A stretch of DNA of 64,000 nt. It comes from Bryum argenteum (lineage: Eukaryota; Streptophyta; Bryopsida; Bryales; Bryaceae). Below are positions 48,570 through 60,215 of the stretch, piece by piece. The position numbers and the translations under genes are program-made. Location of the stretch: positions 24,146,364-24,210,363 of the forward strand of contig CM073322.1 of NCBI GenBank assembly GCA_037043015.1. Direction: 5' to 3'. Under the pieces are notes generated by a model. It saw nothing but the letters and a program-made list of their open reading frames with translations, searched no databases and had not been told where the DNA came from. Positions within the stretch are counted from its first letter, which is position 1. Every line of letters starts with the position of its first letter.

Positions 48570-48982
48570 AGAGAAATCCGCTAAGTACGACGGACTGGGG
48601 ACGAGAACACCCAGTTTTGGTCGGACTGGGGACGAGAACACCCAGTTTTGGTCGGACTGGGGACGAAACGTCGAACTGGGCACCAACTTTTTACACTACG
48701 ATCGAACTGGGGGCTAAACTCAAGAATGCACCGATTGTGATGGTATTCCGAGTTTGGTCCCTAGTTCGACTTGGTGCCCAGTCCGCAGCACAGCGAGAAG
48801 CTAGAGTGAAGAGTTCGGAGGGGCAGCGCTGAGCGCCGAACATCTGGTCCCCAATTTCGTGCATTTGGTCCCCAGTTTGCTCTACTTAGCGGATAACCGA
48901 AAACTGGGCACGAAACGACGGACTGGGGACCAACTGGGGATCAACTAAGGTCCAAATTGGGGACTACTTAGCGGATTTCTCT
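48570..48982. mobile_element. TIR element carrying a minisatellite
   Basis: Inverted ends AGAGAAATCCGCTAAGTA and TACTTAGCGGATTTCTCT with AAT on both sides (48567-48569 and 48983-48985). Within it, a unit built on GGACTGGGGACGAGAACAC and CCAGTTTTGGTC is repeated head to tail from 48590 to about 48670, and CTGGGGAC/GTCCCCAG words fill the rest in both orientations. It is not related to the other families here. Confidence 0.75.
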
Positions 48983-49625
48983 AATATATACATAGAATTT
49001 TGGTACACAAGGGGAAAAAAACATTATACCGAGACCAAGTTATGTCTTGGAAGGAGCAAGAAGGTGGCGACTGCATTATCATGGCGATTGGGACGGTCAA
49101 TGGAGTTTGAGGGCACAATTGCCGGTTTTGTTGAGGATGGCCTTGCGTCCCTTGTCATTTGGCATTATTCAAGATGTGCGAAGTATCCACCCCATGCACC
49201 CCATGCTAGCCATGGGCGCCCTAATTTATGAAATCCTTCTAGAATGGATGAGGGTGTAGAGAAGATGAATGCAAAGAGGGGCGGGTGTAAGGTGAAGCAT
49301 GTTGGACTCCCAATGTTGCCTGCATGCAAAGGTGGTGGTGGCAGCAGCACAAGTCTTGTGGCAATAGCAAGCCATATCCTTCACAAAAGGTTACACAGCC
49401 AGGTCAGGAGCAAGACCAGTGTGGGAATCAGTGTGGCCATCAGGTCGGCCCCGTCAGGCACAGGCAGTGGTGAACTGGTGACGGAGGTCGCTTGCGCCAT
49501 GTCTGTCAGGCTCAAGATTCATTGTCATTCGCTTCAAATTTCGTCAAAGGTTCCTGAATCCTGCGCCGGCCCCGGGCAGATTCCATCAGACACTCTTCTA
49601 TCGCGCCCCCTCCACGCTCCTCGAG

Positions 49626-49634
49626 TATTTATAA
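49626..49634 (+). promoter_or_regulatory. Candidate TATA box of hydrolase gene
   Basis: TATTTATAA lies about 195 bp upstream of the predicted start codon at 49829, in an otherwise GC-rich region. Confidence 0.45.
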
Positions 49635-49828
49635 GCTACCCTCACACTCCTCACGCATTTTGCACCTTGCTCAGCATGCTTCTGGCTGCTTGAGCCGGTC
49701 GCTCTATCGATCGCCGCCAGCGGGAATGAAGCCGAGTGCCTTCATGTGGAACGAACTGGGCTCGTTGAGGATCGCGCTGGAGGACGAGGAGCAGGGGTGT
49801 TGGCTTTACAAGCGCTGCTGCTGCAGCT

Positions 49829-51064
49829 ATGGTGGGTGTGCTTTCCGCGGTTGTGGCGGGTATTCTGGCATGCATGGCCGCGGTGGACACGAGCGGGAGC
49901 AGCAGCAGCATCACAGCGGAGCACATTACATTCCCCGGCCACGGCCTTGAGTTAGCGGGAGTGATCTACAAGCCGCGAGGGTATGATTCCGTTGGGGGTA
50001 AGGCTCGCTACTCTGCCGTGGTTTTGATGCACGGGTGCAGCGGCATGTGGTCGGAGCGGAAGGTGGGCTCTAAGAACCGCAACGGCTCGCCCAACTTGCA
50101 GAATAACATCGAGAAATGGGGGATCAAACTCGCGGAGAGCAATGTTGTGGCGTTGGCCGTTGACAGCTTCACGCCGCGCACGCCCCCGGACGTCACCAGC
50201 AGCGAGGAGTGGCAGAACCAGTGCAGTGAGAATCCTGGCCGCTACTCCGGCTGCGTCAACCCGTACACGGACCGTGTGGACGACGCGAGCGCGGCGTGGG
50301 AGTTTCTCAACGCTCTGCCGCAGATCGACGGCACCAAAATCGGCCTTCTCGGTTGGTCCCACGGCGCCCAAGCAGGTTCGTGACCTCTTGAATCCTCCTC
50401 CTCTCCTAGTTGACATAATCGGTCACTCACCGCCCCCGGTTGTCTCATTGCCTCATTTGACCTAATTGAGCAATTTTAAGATTCCAACACAGCGCAACCA
50501 AAATCGCTTGCGTAACTTATCTTCTTGAAATAATGTTGCAAGAAAGGCAAACGTTCGTCCACCAGTTTCCTCAGCTATCCTGTGTATGTGGCGATCGTGG
50601 TTGTTGCAGTGATGGTGGAAGCGGCGGAGACAGGGCGCGAAAGCAACGTCCCCCGGGCGGAATCAGATCACAAGTTCGTGTGCTCCGTGGCCTTCTACCC
50701 GGGCTGCGGTTCAAATCTAGGCTTCGTCATCGAGGAGAGGATTGAGAGCAGCTTCTGGCGGCCGTTCCGCCCCATGCAACTGCACATGGGGACGTGCGAT
50801 CCCTTCTACGACAATTGCGTCATTCGAAAGAAGAAGGCTGCCGAAGCGGAGGGGGAATCAGTGCCCCTTGAGTTCAAGGAGTACGCCGGTGCCCGGCACC
50901 ACTTCGACGCATTGTCGCAGGCTTGGCCGTCCAATTCGGCGCGAGGACAGCGTAGCGAGGTTAATGACTCCAGCTATAATGCCGATCAGTCCGCTATGCG
51001 TAAAGCCGATCCTGCTGCTCTTAAATTCATTCTCTCCGCACTTCAGCCGTCTGCATGCATGTAA
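49829..51064 (+). CDS. Secreted dienelactone hydrolase-like alpha/beta hydrolase
   Basis: Exons 49829-50375 and 50610-51064 (phase 1) encode 333 residues. Residues 1-22 are a hydrophobic signal peptide. The alpha/beta hydrolase core shows AVVLMHGCSGMW (oxyanion region), the nucleophile elbow GLLGWSHGAQA with Ser177, HMGTCDPFYDN with a candidate Asp246, and ARHHFDAL with His279 or His280. The layout is that of the dienelactone hydrolase family (PF01738), but the nucleophile is Ser where classic enzymes use Cys. Substrate unknown. The HGCSG and GWSHG style resembles bacterial homologues more than the usual plant DLH proteins, so a transferred origin is possible; the intron, signal peptide and TATA box show it is a resident plant gene. 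Met start chosen as it begins the signal peptide. Confidence 0.75.
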
Positions 51065-52501
51065 CCTTGCGCCATAACATAAAACTCGTTCATCGTCACT
51101 CCAATCCGCTTCCTTTTTCAATTTCCATCTCTTCTATTGTGTATGCCCTGTCAAACTCTCTTTACGCACATCTGTGTTGCATTTTCATTCTTGGTGTGTC
51201 AAGCCACGCTATGCCTGCATAGTCTCAGAGCGCTGGCCAGCTCTGGCACTTTCCTGTATCCGGACGTGTGCCGCGCATCTTGCATGGGGTGCCTTTCAGC
51301 CGTCCAGAGCAGCCCGCCTCACAAAGTGTCGCCGTAAGACCCGTGGAGAACACCAGGGTCTGGTTCCGAACCTAGGTCTGAGCGTCAACTGGTTCTGAAT
51401 TGTGTTCTCAGAAGTCAGTAAAGTCCGGCCGATGGGGGTATGTAATCCCTCCTTAACAATTCGATCGTTTGCATGAAAAAATAGAGCACCAGATCCGGAC
51501 AATGCTTCAGACTGTTGACGGCGCCAGTCTACACTCCAAACTTATTTCCACCACATTTACAGGTCTGACTCGTTGGCAGTGGGACTCATTCAGCAGTTAT
51601 TGATCTGGGAACAGTGGGAAGGGGTATAATGGAGCTAGTCAATGTCGGAGAGTAAGTTAACACAGTTCACGAGAACTATCCAGGACTCGGGCAGCTGCGT
51701 GTTGAGTTTCCTACACCCATCCAGGATCCTGAACGTTGATTATCTGTAATCGAATCCCGTGTCATGCGGTTTGTGCAGGAGTTGGCGTATTCATGATGAA
51801 TGTTGGATGTGTAATTGTTAGCTGTGGGTAGGTACCTGCTTTGTGAGTTGAGGTAATTATGCGAATATGAGCTTGACAGAACCCAGAAGGTGGTGAGAAC
51901 AAGTAAAGCTCGGACCGTTCCGGCCTCGTCCCCACACCAATGATGTCAATGTAGTCACTGGTTGATTTGTCCATCTTCTGTGTTGTATGGGTCGGAGAAG
52001 ACTCAAGTACTGTACTCAAGCGTTGACTATAGTCCAGCAATGCGATGGCATTGTAAAGGAACCACCTCGTTGTAAAGTAGAATGCCTTATTCAAACTTGT
52101 TGCTCATAATGAGGCCTCACCTAACTACAGTGGGGGTAGAAACAAAGCTAACATTTATGATGAGCTGCATTTTCTAATGAAACATGCATCAGCCCCAACT
52201 GTATGTTTACCTTCGCAGTCGCCATGCCGAAGAGCAGGCTCAATAGATCATCTTCACTTCAGATTTTGCACTTCCTCTCGTTATTTTTCGGAAAAGGATG
52301 TAGCTCAGAGACCAGCATATTGTGAGTGAAGATTGTAGAGGTCACGATCAGGTAGGCAATGCAGGTACTGAAATCGGCGTGGGTGCAGCTCACATTGTGG
52401 ATGACAGCTTGCGAATGCCGGCGTACATTGCATTGTGAGTTGACTGGCTGCCAGAGGTAGGAGCCCTCGCCATTGCACACGCTGCTCAATCTGCAGCCAC
52501 A
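51065..52501. other. Spacer between hydrolase and CYP98
   Basis: 3' flank of the hydrolase and promoter of the P450. No further gene seen. Confidence 0.45.
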
Positions 52502-54549
52502 ATGGCGGACTGCGGAGCTGAACCCAAATGGGCGGAGTACAACTTCTGGACGGTGGCAACCATCGCTGTATCATTTGTGTTTTTTGTGTACAAGGTGGTG
52601 CGAGACGCAACATGCAGGTTACCGCCGGGACCCAGGCCATGGCCAGTGGTGGGAAACCTGACACAAATCACGCCAGTGCGGTTCAAGTGCTTCATGGAGT
52701 GGGCGGAGCTCTACGGCCCGGTGATGGCCGTCTGGATGGGCCCGACGCTTAACGTGGTAGTCTCGTCCGCGGACGCCGCGAAAGAGATGCTCAAGGACAA
52801 GGACCCAATTCTCGCGTCGCGCCCACTCTCGCGCGCCGCGGCGAGGTTCAGCCGTGACGGGCAGGACCTCATCTGGGCCGACTACGGCCCCCACTACGTC
52901 AAAGTGCGTAAGGTGTGCACATTGGAGCTCTTCACCGCGAAGCGCCTGGAGGCGCTGAAGTCGGTGCGGGAGGACGAGGCGGGCGCCATGGTGGCCTCGC
53001 TGTGGTCCGATTGCAAGGATGGCAAGCCTGTGAGTGCTAAGAAGTACTTGTCTGCCATGGCCTTCAACAATATCACCCGCGTTGTGTTCGGGAAGAGGTT
53101 CGTGGACGACGCGGGCAAGATTGACCCGCAGGGCCAGGAATTCAAGGAGATTGTAGCGCAGGGACAGAAGCTGGGTGCTTCCCTCAAAATGTCGGAGCAC
53201 ATTCCATACTTGCGGTGGATGTTTCCCCTGCAGGAGGAAGCCTTCGCCAAACACGGCGCACGCAGAGATGCCCTGACGAAGCGCATCATGGAGGAGCACG
53301 CACAGCGGAGTGCCACTCATGGGGCCGGCTACCACTTCGTGGATGCGTTGCAGTCGCTGCAAAAACAGTATGACTTGAGCGAGACCACCGTCATCGGACT
53401 CCTCTGGGTACTGCCTCAGCCTTACATTCCCACATTTACATTTACAATTTCCTCCGCAATCACTTTCAATTTTCTCCGCTCATAACATTCTACAGCTTTT
53501 CTCACAATTCACGCTAATCTCCTTCAAGATTTTCAGCAACACTAGAGTACCTCTACTCTCGAAATGAGCAATTTTTTATACTTGAACCAAAGATCACTCA
53601 TTTTAGCACAACACTAATCATCGCTGTTTTGATGTGCAATCTCAAAATCGTTATGAATTTATCCTTCATCTCATTGAGACCGGCAATTAAGCTGAAGCTC
53701 GGCAATGCCTCTGCAATTTTGAAGCCATTTATGGTACCTCCCACACTGAACGAGGTGTAGAACGAGATAGGGATGCTATGCTGTGACTCCTTGAGTTAGT
53801 GGCGCATTCTTGCATTGATGCAGGATATGATTACAGCAGGCATGGACACGACCGCCATCACAGTAGAGTGGGCAATTGCTGAGCTTGTGCGCAACCCCGA
53901 GGTGCAGGCCAAGGCCCAGGAAGAGCTTGATCAGGTTAGAGACTCTAAGCTAGCATCGCCCGGAGGCCTCAGACGTAGCATGCAAACAAACTGGTCCACG
54001 GCTAATACAATGGTGGTTGCGGTGCAGGTGGTAGGAAGAGATCGAGTGGCAACAGAGGCGGACTTGAACAAACTGCCATACCTGCAAGCAGTGGCCAAGG
54101 AGGCGCTTCGATTGCACCCACCGACACCACTCATGCTACCGCATAAGGCCACGGAGAGGACGAAGCTGGGCGGGTACGACATTCCCAAGGGGGCCGTGGT
54201 GCACTGCAATGTGTATGCCATCGGGCGGGATCCGGCGGTATGGGCGGAGCCACTGCGATTCCGGCCGGAGCGGTTCCTGGAGGAGGATGTGGACGTCAAG
54301 GGACATGACTATCGGCTGCTGCCATTCGGGGCTGGGAGGCGGGTATGCCCGGGCGCGCAGCTGGGCCTCAACATGGTGCAGCTCATGCTGGCGCGCCTGC
54401 TGCACCAATTCTCTTGGGCTCCTCCGCCATCCGTGACGCCGGCATGTATCGACCTCACCGAGCGCCCTGGTGTGGTTACGTTCATGGCCACTCCTGTCCT
54501 GGCCGTCGCCACACCACGCTTGCAACACTCCTCATTGTATGCAAGGTAG
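52502..54549 (+). CDS. CYP98-family cytochrome P450 (p-coumaroyl ester 3-hydroxylase)
   Basis: Exons 52502-53407, 53824-53934 and 54028-54549 give 512 residues, normal for a plant P450. An N-terminal membrane anchor is followed by the Pro-rich hinge [13 protein letters not shown]. The I-helix oxygen-binding motif is [13 protein letters not shown] (about 307), ExxR is [16 protein letters not shown], the PERF motif is [17 protein letters not shown], and the heme loop is [32 protein letters not shown] and [10 protein letters not shown] are CYP98 signatures; in vascular plants CYP98A hydroxylates p-coumaroyl shikimate/quinate for lignin, and in mosses the counterpart makes caffeoyl esters for cuticle. 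It would act on the ER membrane. The acceptor substrate in this plant cannot be told from sequence. Exons are GC-rich. Confidence 0.9.
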
Positions 54550-54607
54550 ATAGAACAAGAACCCCTCCAACCCCTCCAACTAGGCCAACCAGGCCAGCGT
54601 GAATAGA

Positions 54608-54790
54608 GTGTTCATTTGCCTCTTCCCTCGTAGGTTTCAGCGTGAATAGAGTGTTCATTTGCCTTTTCCCTTGGAGGTTTCTGCACATGTATAGATCATA
54701 ACATTCATGATGGGACGGATGAGTGTTCATTTGCCTTTTCCCTTGTAGGTTTCTTGCACATAGATCATAACATCCATGGTGGGACGGCTT
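54608..54790 (+). repeat. Three imperfect repeats downstream of CYP98
   Basis: GTGTTCATTTGCCT followed by TTCCC and AGGTTTC recurs starting near 54608, 54651 and 54723; the last two also share an ATAGATCATAACATCATG-like stretch and GGGACGG. Probably a local duplication in the 3' flank. Confidence 0.8.
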
Positions 54791-56486
54791 GCCTTCTTTG
54801 GTTGGGGCATAAGATAGACTCTAGTTGTCTCTCTTGCAGCACACAATATTTCAAGAGTGTTACGATGCATCCTATTATGTTGATTCAATACTTATTGGTG
54901 GATGAGTCTAAATCTTGATGGTCATGTGTCATATTTTCATGGAGTTTCTTGTTTCTTCTAAAATTATATCATGGTGTTTAAATAAGGTGGAGATTTTTGG
55001 TGTTCTTTCATCATGAGGTACACCCTCTTTGTTCAGAAATATGTGACCATTCCTCTGTGATTTAATAAGTAATCACTTATCTTTGAATGAAAAGAGCTCC
55101 ACAATTCAAGTAAATTAGAGTATTTTCTGGAACACTTTGAAATTGACGGAAGGCACGCTAAATGAATAACGATGTCATATGAATGGCTGAAAAATACTAC
55201 AATAGTAACTCGATTTGTGCTTCTATGTGTTTTACAAGTTTTTCCTAATGGCATTTTCTGATGGACATCCATCAGTATTTCATTGTAGAGCTCCCAAAGC
55301 CATTTTCAACGTCTGTGAGTTAAAAATAGGGCACGATGCCTCATAATACTGTAACAGCATAATCCTTGGAATCTGAAACGAGTACATAAAAAACCAGGGG
55401 ACGGCCTTTTGCTCCTTCACGAAAAAGCTGAAAGAGTGAACTGCTGTACAGCAATCCAGTCAAACCAAGATTCGTGGCTTTTGTCGTCAACGATGAACCA
55501 TTGTTTTGTTGTCAACGATGAACCATCAGTGGTGAGCATTCCAGTCGTAGCTCCCCACAAGGGTGCCCTTTCTGGAAAAAGGCTCCTACAAATAACGATA
55601 CAGCACTCTTGCAGGGTCCTCCGATTTCCAATAACGAGTTAACGTCGAGACGGGAAAAGACTTTTGAAATTCCCTCTGCCTTGACCAAATTACTGTACTG
55701 CACCACTCCCTGGTACTCGTAGTCACACGTGATACATGTGCGGTATTGTAAACTTGTCGGTAAGTCTTTCCTTACGAAATAAAGGTACTTCGAAAAGCGC
55801 TCATAATTCTCATAAAGTACTGGAAATGACACGTAGAGAGCTGTACCTCATGAACAAGAACAATGGATTCTAAATTCAGAAATTGAACAATTCGACATAT
55901 ATCGAAAAAGGTAACTAAATCCATAAAGGAAAGATGCAACTTTACCACATGAAAGGCATGCAGCTGATTATATGAGGTTCATCGACAGATGCAAATCACC
56001 AAAAGCCAATATATAGATCGACATCACTATTGAGAATTCTAACGATAATATGAAATTCACTGCTCTATCAAGTTGAAAGCGTCATTCCATAATAAATCAA
56101 CCTTTCGATCTCCGAACACAAAGTGGTACAGTGGTCATCCAAAACACCTGCGGCTGATCTTCGGTACAAATGGAATAGGGGAAGAGACCTGATGTATCAA
56201 GGTAATACAACTCTAACCTTTATATACAACGTCAGGGTGCTGAATCATTCACAACCTCCAAGCCCATCCCAACGAATGAACCTCTGCTGAACGCTTCGCA
56301 ACAGAGACTTCCACCCTCGTTTGTTTATCTAACCAAAGGTTACATGATTGTACATTGATTTCAGAAAGAACATTGATTTCTACAACTCCTTTTGTAAGCT
56401 CCAAAAGAGAGACTTCAACATCCCATCCTTCGTGACCATGTCACGTAGACAGCTGAAAATCCTCTCTTCCCGAGGCTGATCACATC
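54791..56486. other. Spacer between CYP98 and the WD40 gene, no gene seen
   Basis: A short duplication of GTCAACGATGAACCAT lies at 55487 and 55511. Frames at 55409-55832 have no family resemblance. The right part is the 3' flank of the WD40 gene. Confidence 0.45.
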
Positions 56487-57816
56487 TCAAACACGTAATA
56501 TCTGAAGCTTGCTTGAGAACGCTATTGCGACCCAATCAGGTTGGGTGGACGACCATTGCAACTGGTTAATCTCGGCTCCTGCCGTGTACGCTAATATCGG
56601 GTCCAAGTTGCCCTCAACGGGTTGACTGATCGATGACAAGTCCCAAATCAAAGCCTGCGCGAGCATCGAATCGATCATCAGACAACGAAACAAAACATCT
56701 TAATGGAGCTACAAGCCACCAATACTCCAATTGTGTAGTACCTGTGAATCATCTCCAGCCGTGCAGATATGGCAAGGGCTGTGAGGAGCCCACGCGACAG
56801 CATTCACGCACTCTTGATGCCGCTGGAGTTCGGCAACTGGCACGGTTGGCACACGAATATCCAAGACCACCACCTTGGAGCTATCCATCAAGATAGTAGC
56901 CATGTATCGAGGGTCCTGTTTGTTCCATCCCAATCGGAGAAGAGGCGTATCCGGCTGTGTACTCTCGTATATAATCGTGGAATGCTCCTTATCTCTCAAG
57001 TCAAACACACGGACGGATCCATCTGCGGACACGGATGCGAACACACCAGCACCTCCCCAGGCTATGTCATATACCTCTTTGTCATGGGCTATCAGTTGAG
57101 TGTCTACCACCTCTTTCTCGATATCCCATATCGTACATGTTGTATCAATACTCGACGTCCCAAGTCGCTTCGGCTCAGCTTCGTTCCAATCGAATGAAGT
57201 CAATGGGGCGCAATATTCACTGTATTTGTTATTGTTGAGAAGACTTTTCAATTCCACCCTGTCATCGTGGATCTGCCCAGAATGCCCAAATTACAAACTG
57301 ATCAGAGAGGCTGAGCAGTGGAAGAATAAGTACTTGTCTACCGAATTGAAGGTGACTGTCCTCATATGTTTGCAATACGAAATGAGGGAACCTAAGACGG
57401 GGACGGTCAGAATCTGAACATGAAAACACTGGAACGAGACCTTGGAACGTAAAAAAAAACCGGCAAAATAGAAGAAAGCACACCTGCCAAATGCGCAGAT
57501 AGTCGCCAGTCGTAGCCAGCAAGTCGGTTTTCTGGCATTCTTTGTCAGGAATGAACATAATTTTCGTGGTAGGATAGGGATGCTCAAACGACAGCTTCGG
57601 GTCATTTTTGAAGTCACACGTCTCATCATCAAGCTGCACAATCTCCACCTTGTTGCGTTGCTCCTCAATAAAAGATCCGATGGCGAGGCGCATGTGCTTG
57701 TCTTTGCGGACGCTCCAGTTCATACCATATATCAGCCACGGGGCTTCGTACGTGTAAATTTCCGACCTACGTTGAGGCTCCTGCCCATACATGTCCATGC
57801 CTGAATCATGAGCCAT
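56487..57816 (-). CDS. LWD1/TTG1-type WD40 repeat protein
   Basis: Exons 57816-57484, 57272-56742 and 56654-56487, all phase 0, give 343 residues, close to the ~346 of LWD1. Signatures include [12 protein letters not shown] near the start, [77 protein letters not shown], and the C-terminal [13 protein letters not shown] ending LQILRV. These fit the LWD subgroup (light-regulated WD, clock activators acting with TCP factors) better than TTG1 proper (partner of MYB/bHLH), but in early land plants one gene may serve both. About four to five WD repeats. The [13 protein letters not shown] junction fixes intron 1. Confidence 0.92.
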
Positions 57817-59828
57817 GACTCCACCCTAAAACCACGCCCCCCTAACTCAGCCAAGCCAAGCCCAACGATCACAATGACTGCATACTACAAAAAATGTCCC
57901 GGTTCCTGCCACCCAAGAAAATCCACAATTAGCAATCAAATGCCGTCGAAACACGATCCTATCGATTATGAAAATTCCCCAACTACCAAAACCCTGTTAC
58001 AATTTACTACATACGGAGCAGTACTCCAGATATTATTCTGAAAAGGAACCCTCGACCCAGAATCGAACAAATTTCACGGCAACATTGCGAAACAGGTGAA
58101 GCTCGACACAAACCCTAAAACGGAAAGAATCGCATTCGTGCGAAAGTGGATGGAAATGGATTGCGAAAAAAATTATGGAGCGAAAGGGGAGGAGCCCGAG
58201 CTAAGAAGGTGAGGTACCATGGAAGTTAACGCGAGGAAGATGGAGCAGGGGGAACGATTGATCGGGCAGAGGAGAATGCCGCAAGAGTGAAACATACACG
58301 AGGGCTGGGGCTTTGCGAGCAGGGACGGTGATAGGCTACCTACCCCCATCGCCGCGCTTCGTTCGCAATGTAAGTGGGTCAACGTGCACGTGCTGACGCT
58401 GCGTCGTCAATTTGGAATTTGGGCGTACCCCCTTTCCAAGGAACATTTTCAAAACCGACCGAATTTTATTTGACAATGGAGTTTTCCAAGGGACAAAGTT
58501 GGGTAGAAATTGGGCAAATGTCATTTGGAAAAGTTTCTTAACAAATGGTGGATTATTTTTGGATTGTGCAAACTTTGTGGACGAGGAATAATTTAGTCAT
58601 TTTTGTTCATTTGGGTATGAATTATGGAAGGTGATGTTGCAGGAGTTTCTTTAACCGATCAAGGTGTGTGGTGTACATTTGAGAATGACTTGAAGGCTAG
58701 AATCTTCCTCATGGGAAAAGTGACCTTATGCGTGAATTGATCAACTGTGTTTGTTATGAGATTGCAGGTGAATTGGTCTAAGTGGGTACGTATTTTAGAA
58801 TCTTCTCTCTACTTAGTTAAAACTTCTTAAGATTATGATAGGAGGAATTGACCCTCCAATTTTTTATGATCAGTATATAAATTTTTGCCTCTTTGCCTCT
58901 AAATGTAACTCTTGAGTACCTTGTATCAGCCATGCCATCATTAATATGCCATCATAAACTTGAGCTCGTGGATACCTTGTATTAGCTCATCTTGTAATTT
59001 TGAGTTGCCAATTTTTTTTTAAGGGAAGCACTTCGCCTCCTTTTCAAAGAGATATATCTGACATCTACATTGAGGCCTACTTTGAAGTTGAGGTTTTGTG
59101 GTTTCATTTTTACATTATTAGGCTTTTTAAGGACTGTGCGAACTATGAATGGTTCATGTATTTATAATCATAATCCATTACTACTTAATGGAGCAAATTT
59201 TGCCACACTAAGGTTACAATTGGCAACCAAAAAAAATATAAGCATCATGGTACTTCGATGACCTTCATTTTTACTCATTAGTGCTTTTCAAATATCATGA
59301 TAATAAAAATATGAAGGGTCGTTTGGCAACCCCATAATAGAATATTGTGATATTCACACGACCTCTATTTTCACTCATTATTATGATTGCCACATATCAT
59401 GATAATGAGAGTATGAAGGGTCGTTTGGCAACCCAATTACACGACCTCTATTTTCAGTACTTTTAATTAGAAGCTTTCAATAATTTTTTATAACTTTTAG
59501 TAATTTTAAGTAGATTATCATTAAATACAAAAGTGAAGGGCACGAAAGGGCGAACAATGAGAGGCAAGGGTTGGAAGATTGAGGTCACGCCTATGTTCTC
59601 TTCTCCTATGTAAAATCATGAATTCATGATGCTTTTTGCAATTTCTCCTAAAGGGTTGTTTGCACCAAGAATTTAGTTGGAGCTTGGAGCCTTCTTGGCC
59701 ACCTTGTTGGAAACGGTGACGCTTGATCTCGACGCACTCATGATAACTGTGCCACGAAACTTAACGAGGTCCCATGCTATAGTCCACTGCGCTTTGTTTC
59801 CGCTATGGGTTCAGGGACTCCCAGGCGA
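57817..59828. other. WD40 gene promoter, then AT-rich DNA
   Basis: 57817-58450 is the likely 5' flank of the WD40 gene. At 59298-59340 and 59396-59440 ATCATGATAAT followed by GGGTCGTTTGGCAACCC occurs twice in direct orientation, a diverged TE end or duplicated segment. No gene seen. Confidence 0.4.
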
Positions 59829-60063
59829 CCTTTCTTAAGTGTAGAACACATCATAATAGATGTAAAAGGCGTTTGGTTGCTTCGTTACATGCATGCTAAT
59901 GGGACAAGTATGTTTTTTTTATTGTGGTTTATCTTCATATTTTTCGTGGTCTATATTATGAAAGTTATTCGAGTCCTAGGAAATTAGTTTGGTGTCTTGG
60001 AGTTGTCATTTTACTTTTAATGATTACAACAACTTTTATAGGATACGTACTACCGTGGGATTG
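59829..60063 (+). pseudogene. cob: Mitochondrial cob (cytochrome b) fragment in nuclear DNA
   Basis: Reads [21 protein letters not shown] then, after a frame change in a run of eight T at about 59933, [21 protein letters not shown] and [23 protein letters not shown]. This is the second and third transmembrane region of cytochrome b, roughly residues 64-138. The T-run frameshift and substitutions show decay, so this is a nuclear insertion of mitochondrial DNA, not a working gene. Confidence 0.88.
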
Positions 60064-60143
60064 ATTTGGTCCCTCCTTCTACTGATAGAAGGATAAAAAA
60101 AAACCACACTAAATGCGGCAAACTCTAAAAAAAGATAACCCCA

Positions 60144-60215
60144 AGTGAAAAAAGGGACTTGAACCCTCAACTTCACCCTTGGCAAGGCTATACTCTACCA
60201 TTAAGCTATTTCCGC
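60144..60215 (-). tRNA. trnG: Decayed mitochondrial-type tRNA-Gly(GCC)
   Basis: The minus strand begins GCGGAAATAGCTTAATGGTA and has TTGCCAA as anticodon loop (GCC, Gly) and a GGTTCAAGTCC T-arm, matching plant mitochondrial trnG-GCC. The 3' acceptor strand reads TTTTCAC where TTTCCGC would pair, leaving a C-A mismatch and a G-U, and the anticodon stem has a G-G clash. It is therefore a pseudo-tRNA and belongs to the same mitochondrial insertion as the cob fragment. Confidence 0.85.
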
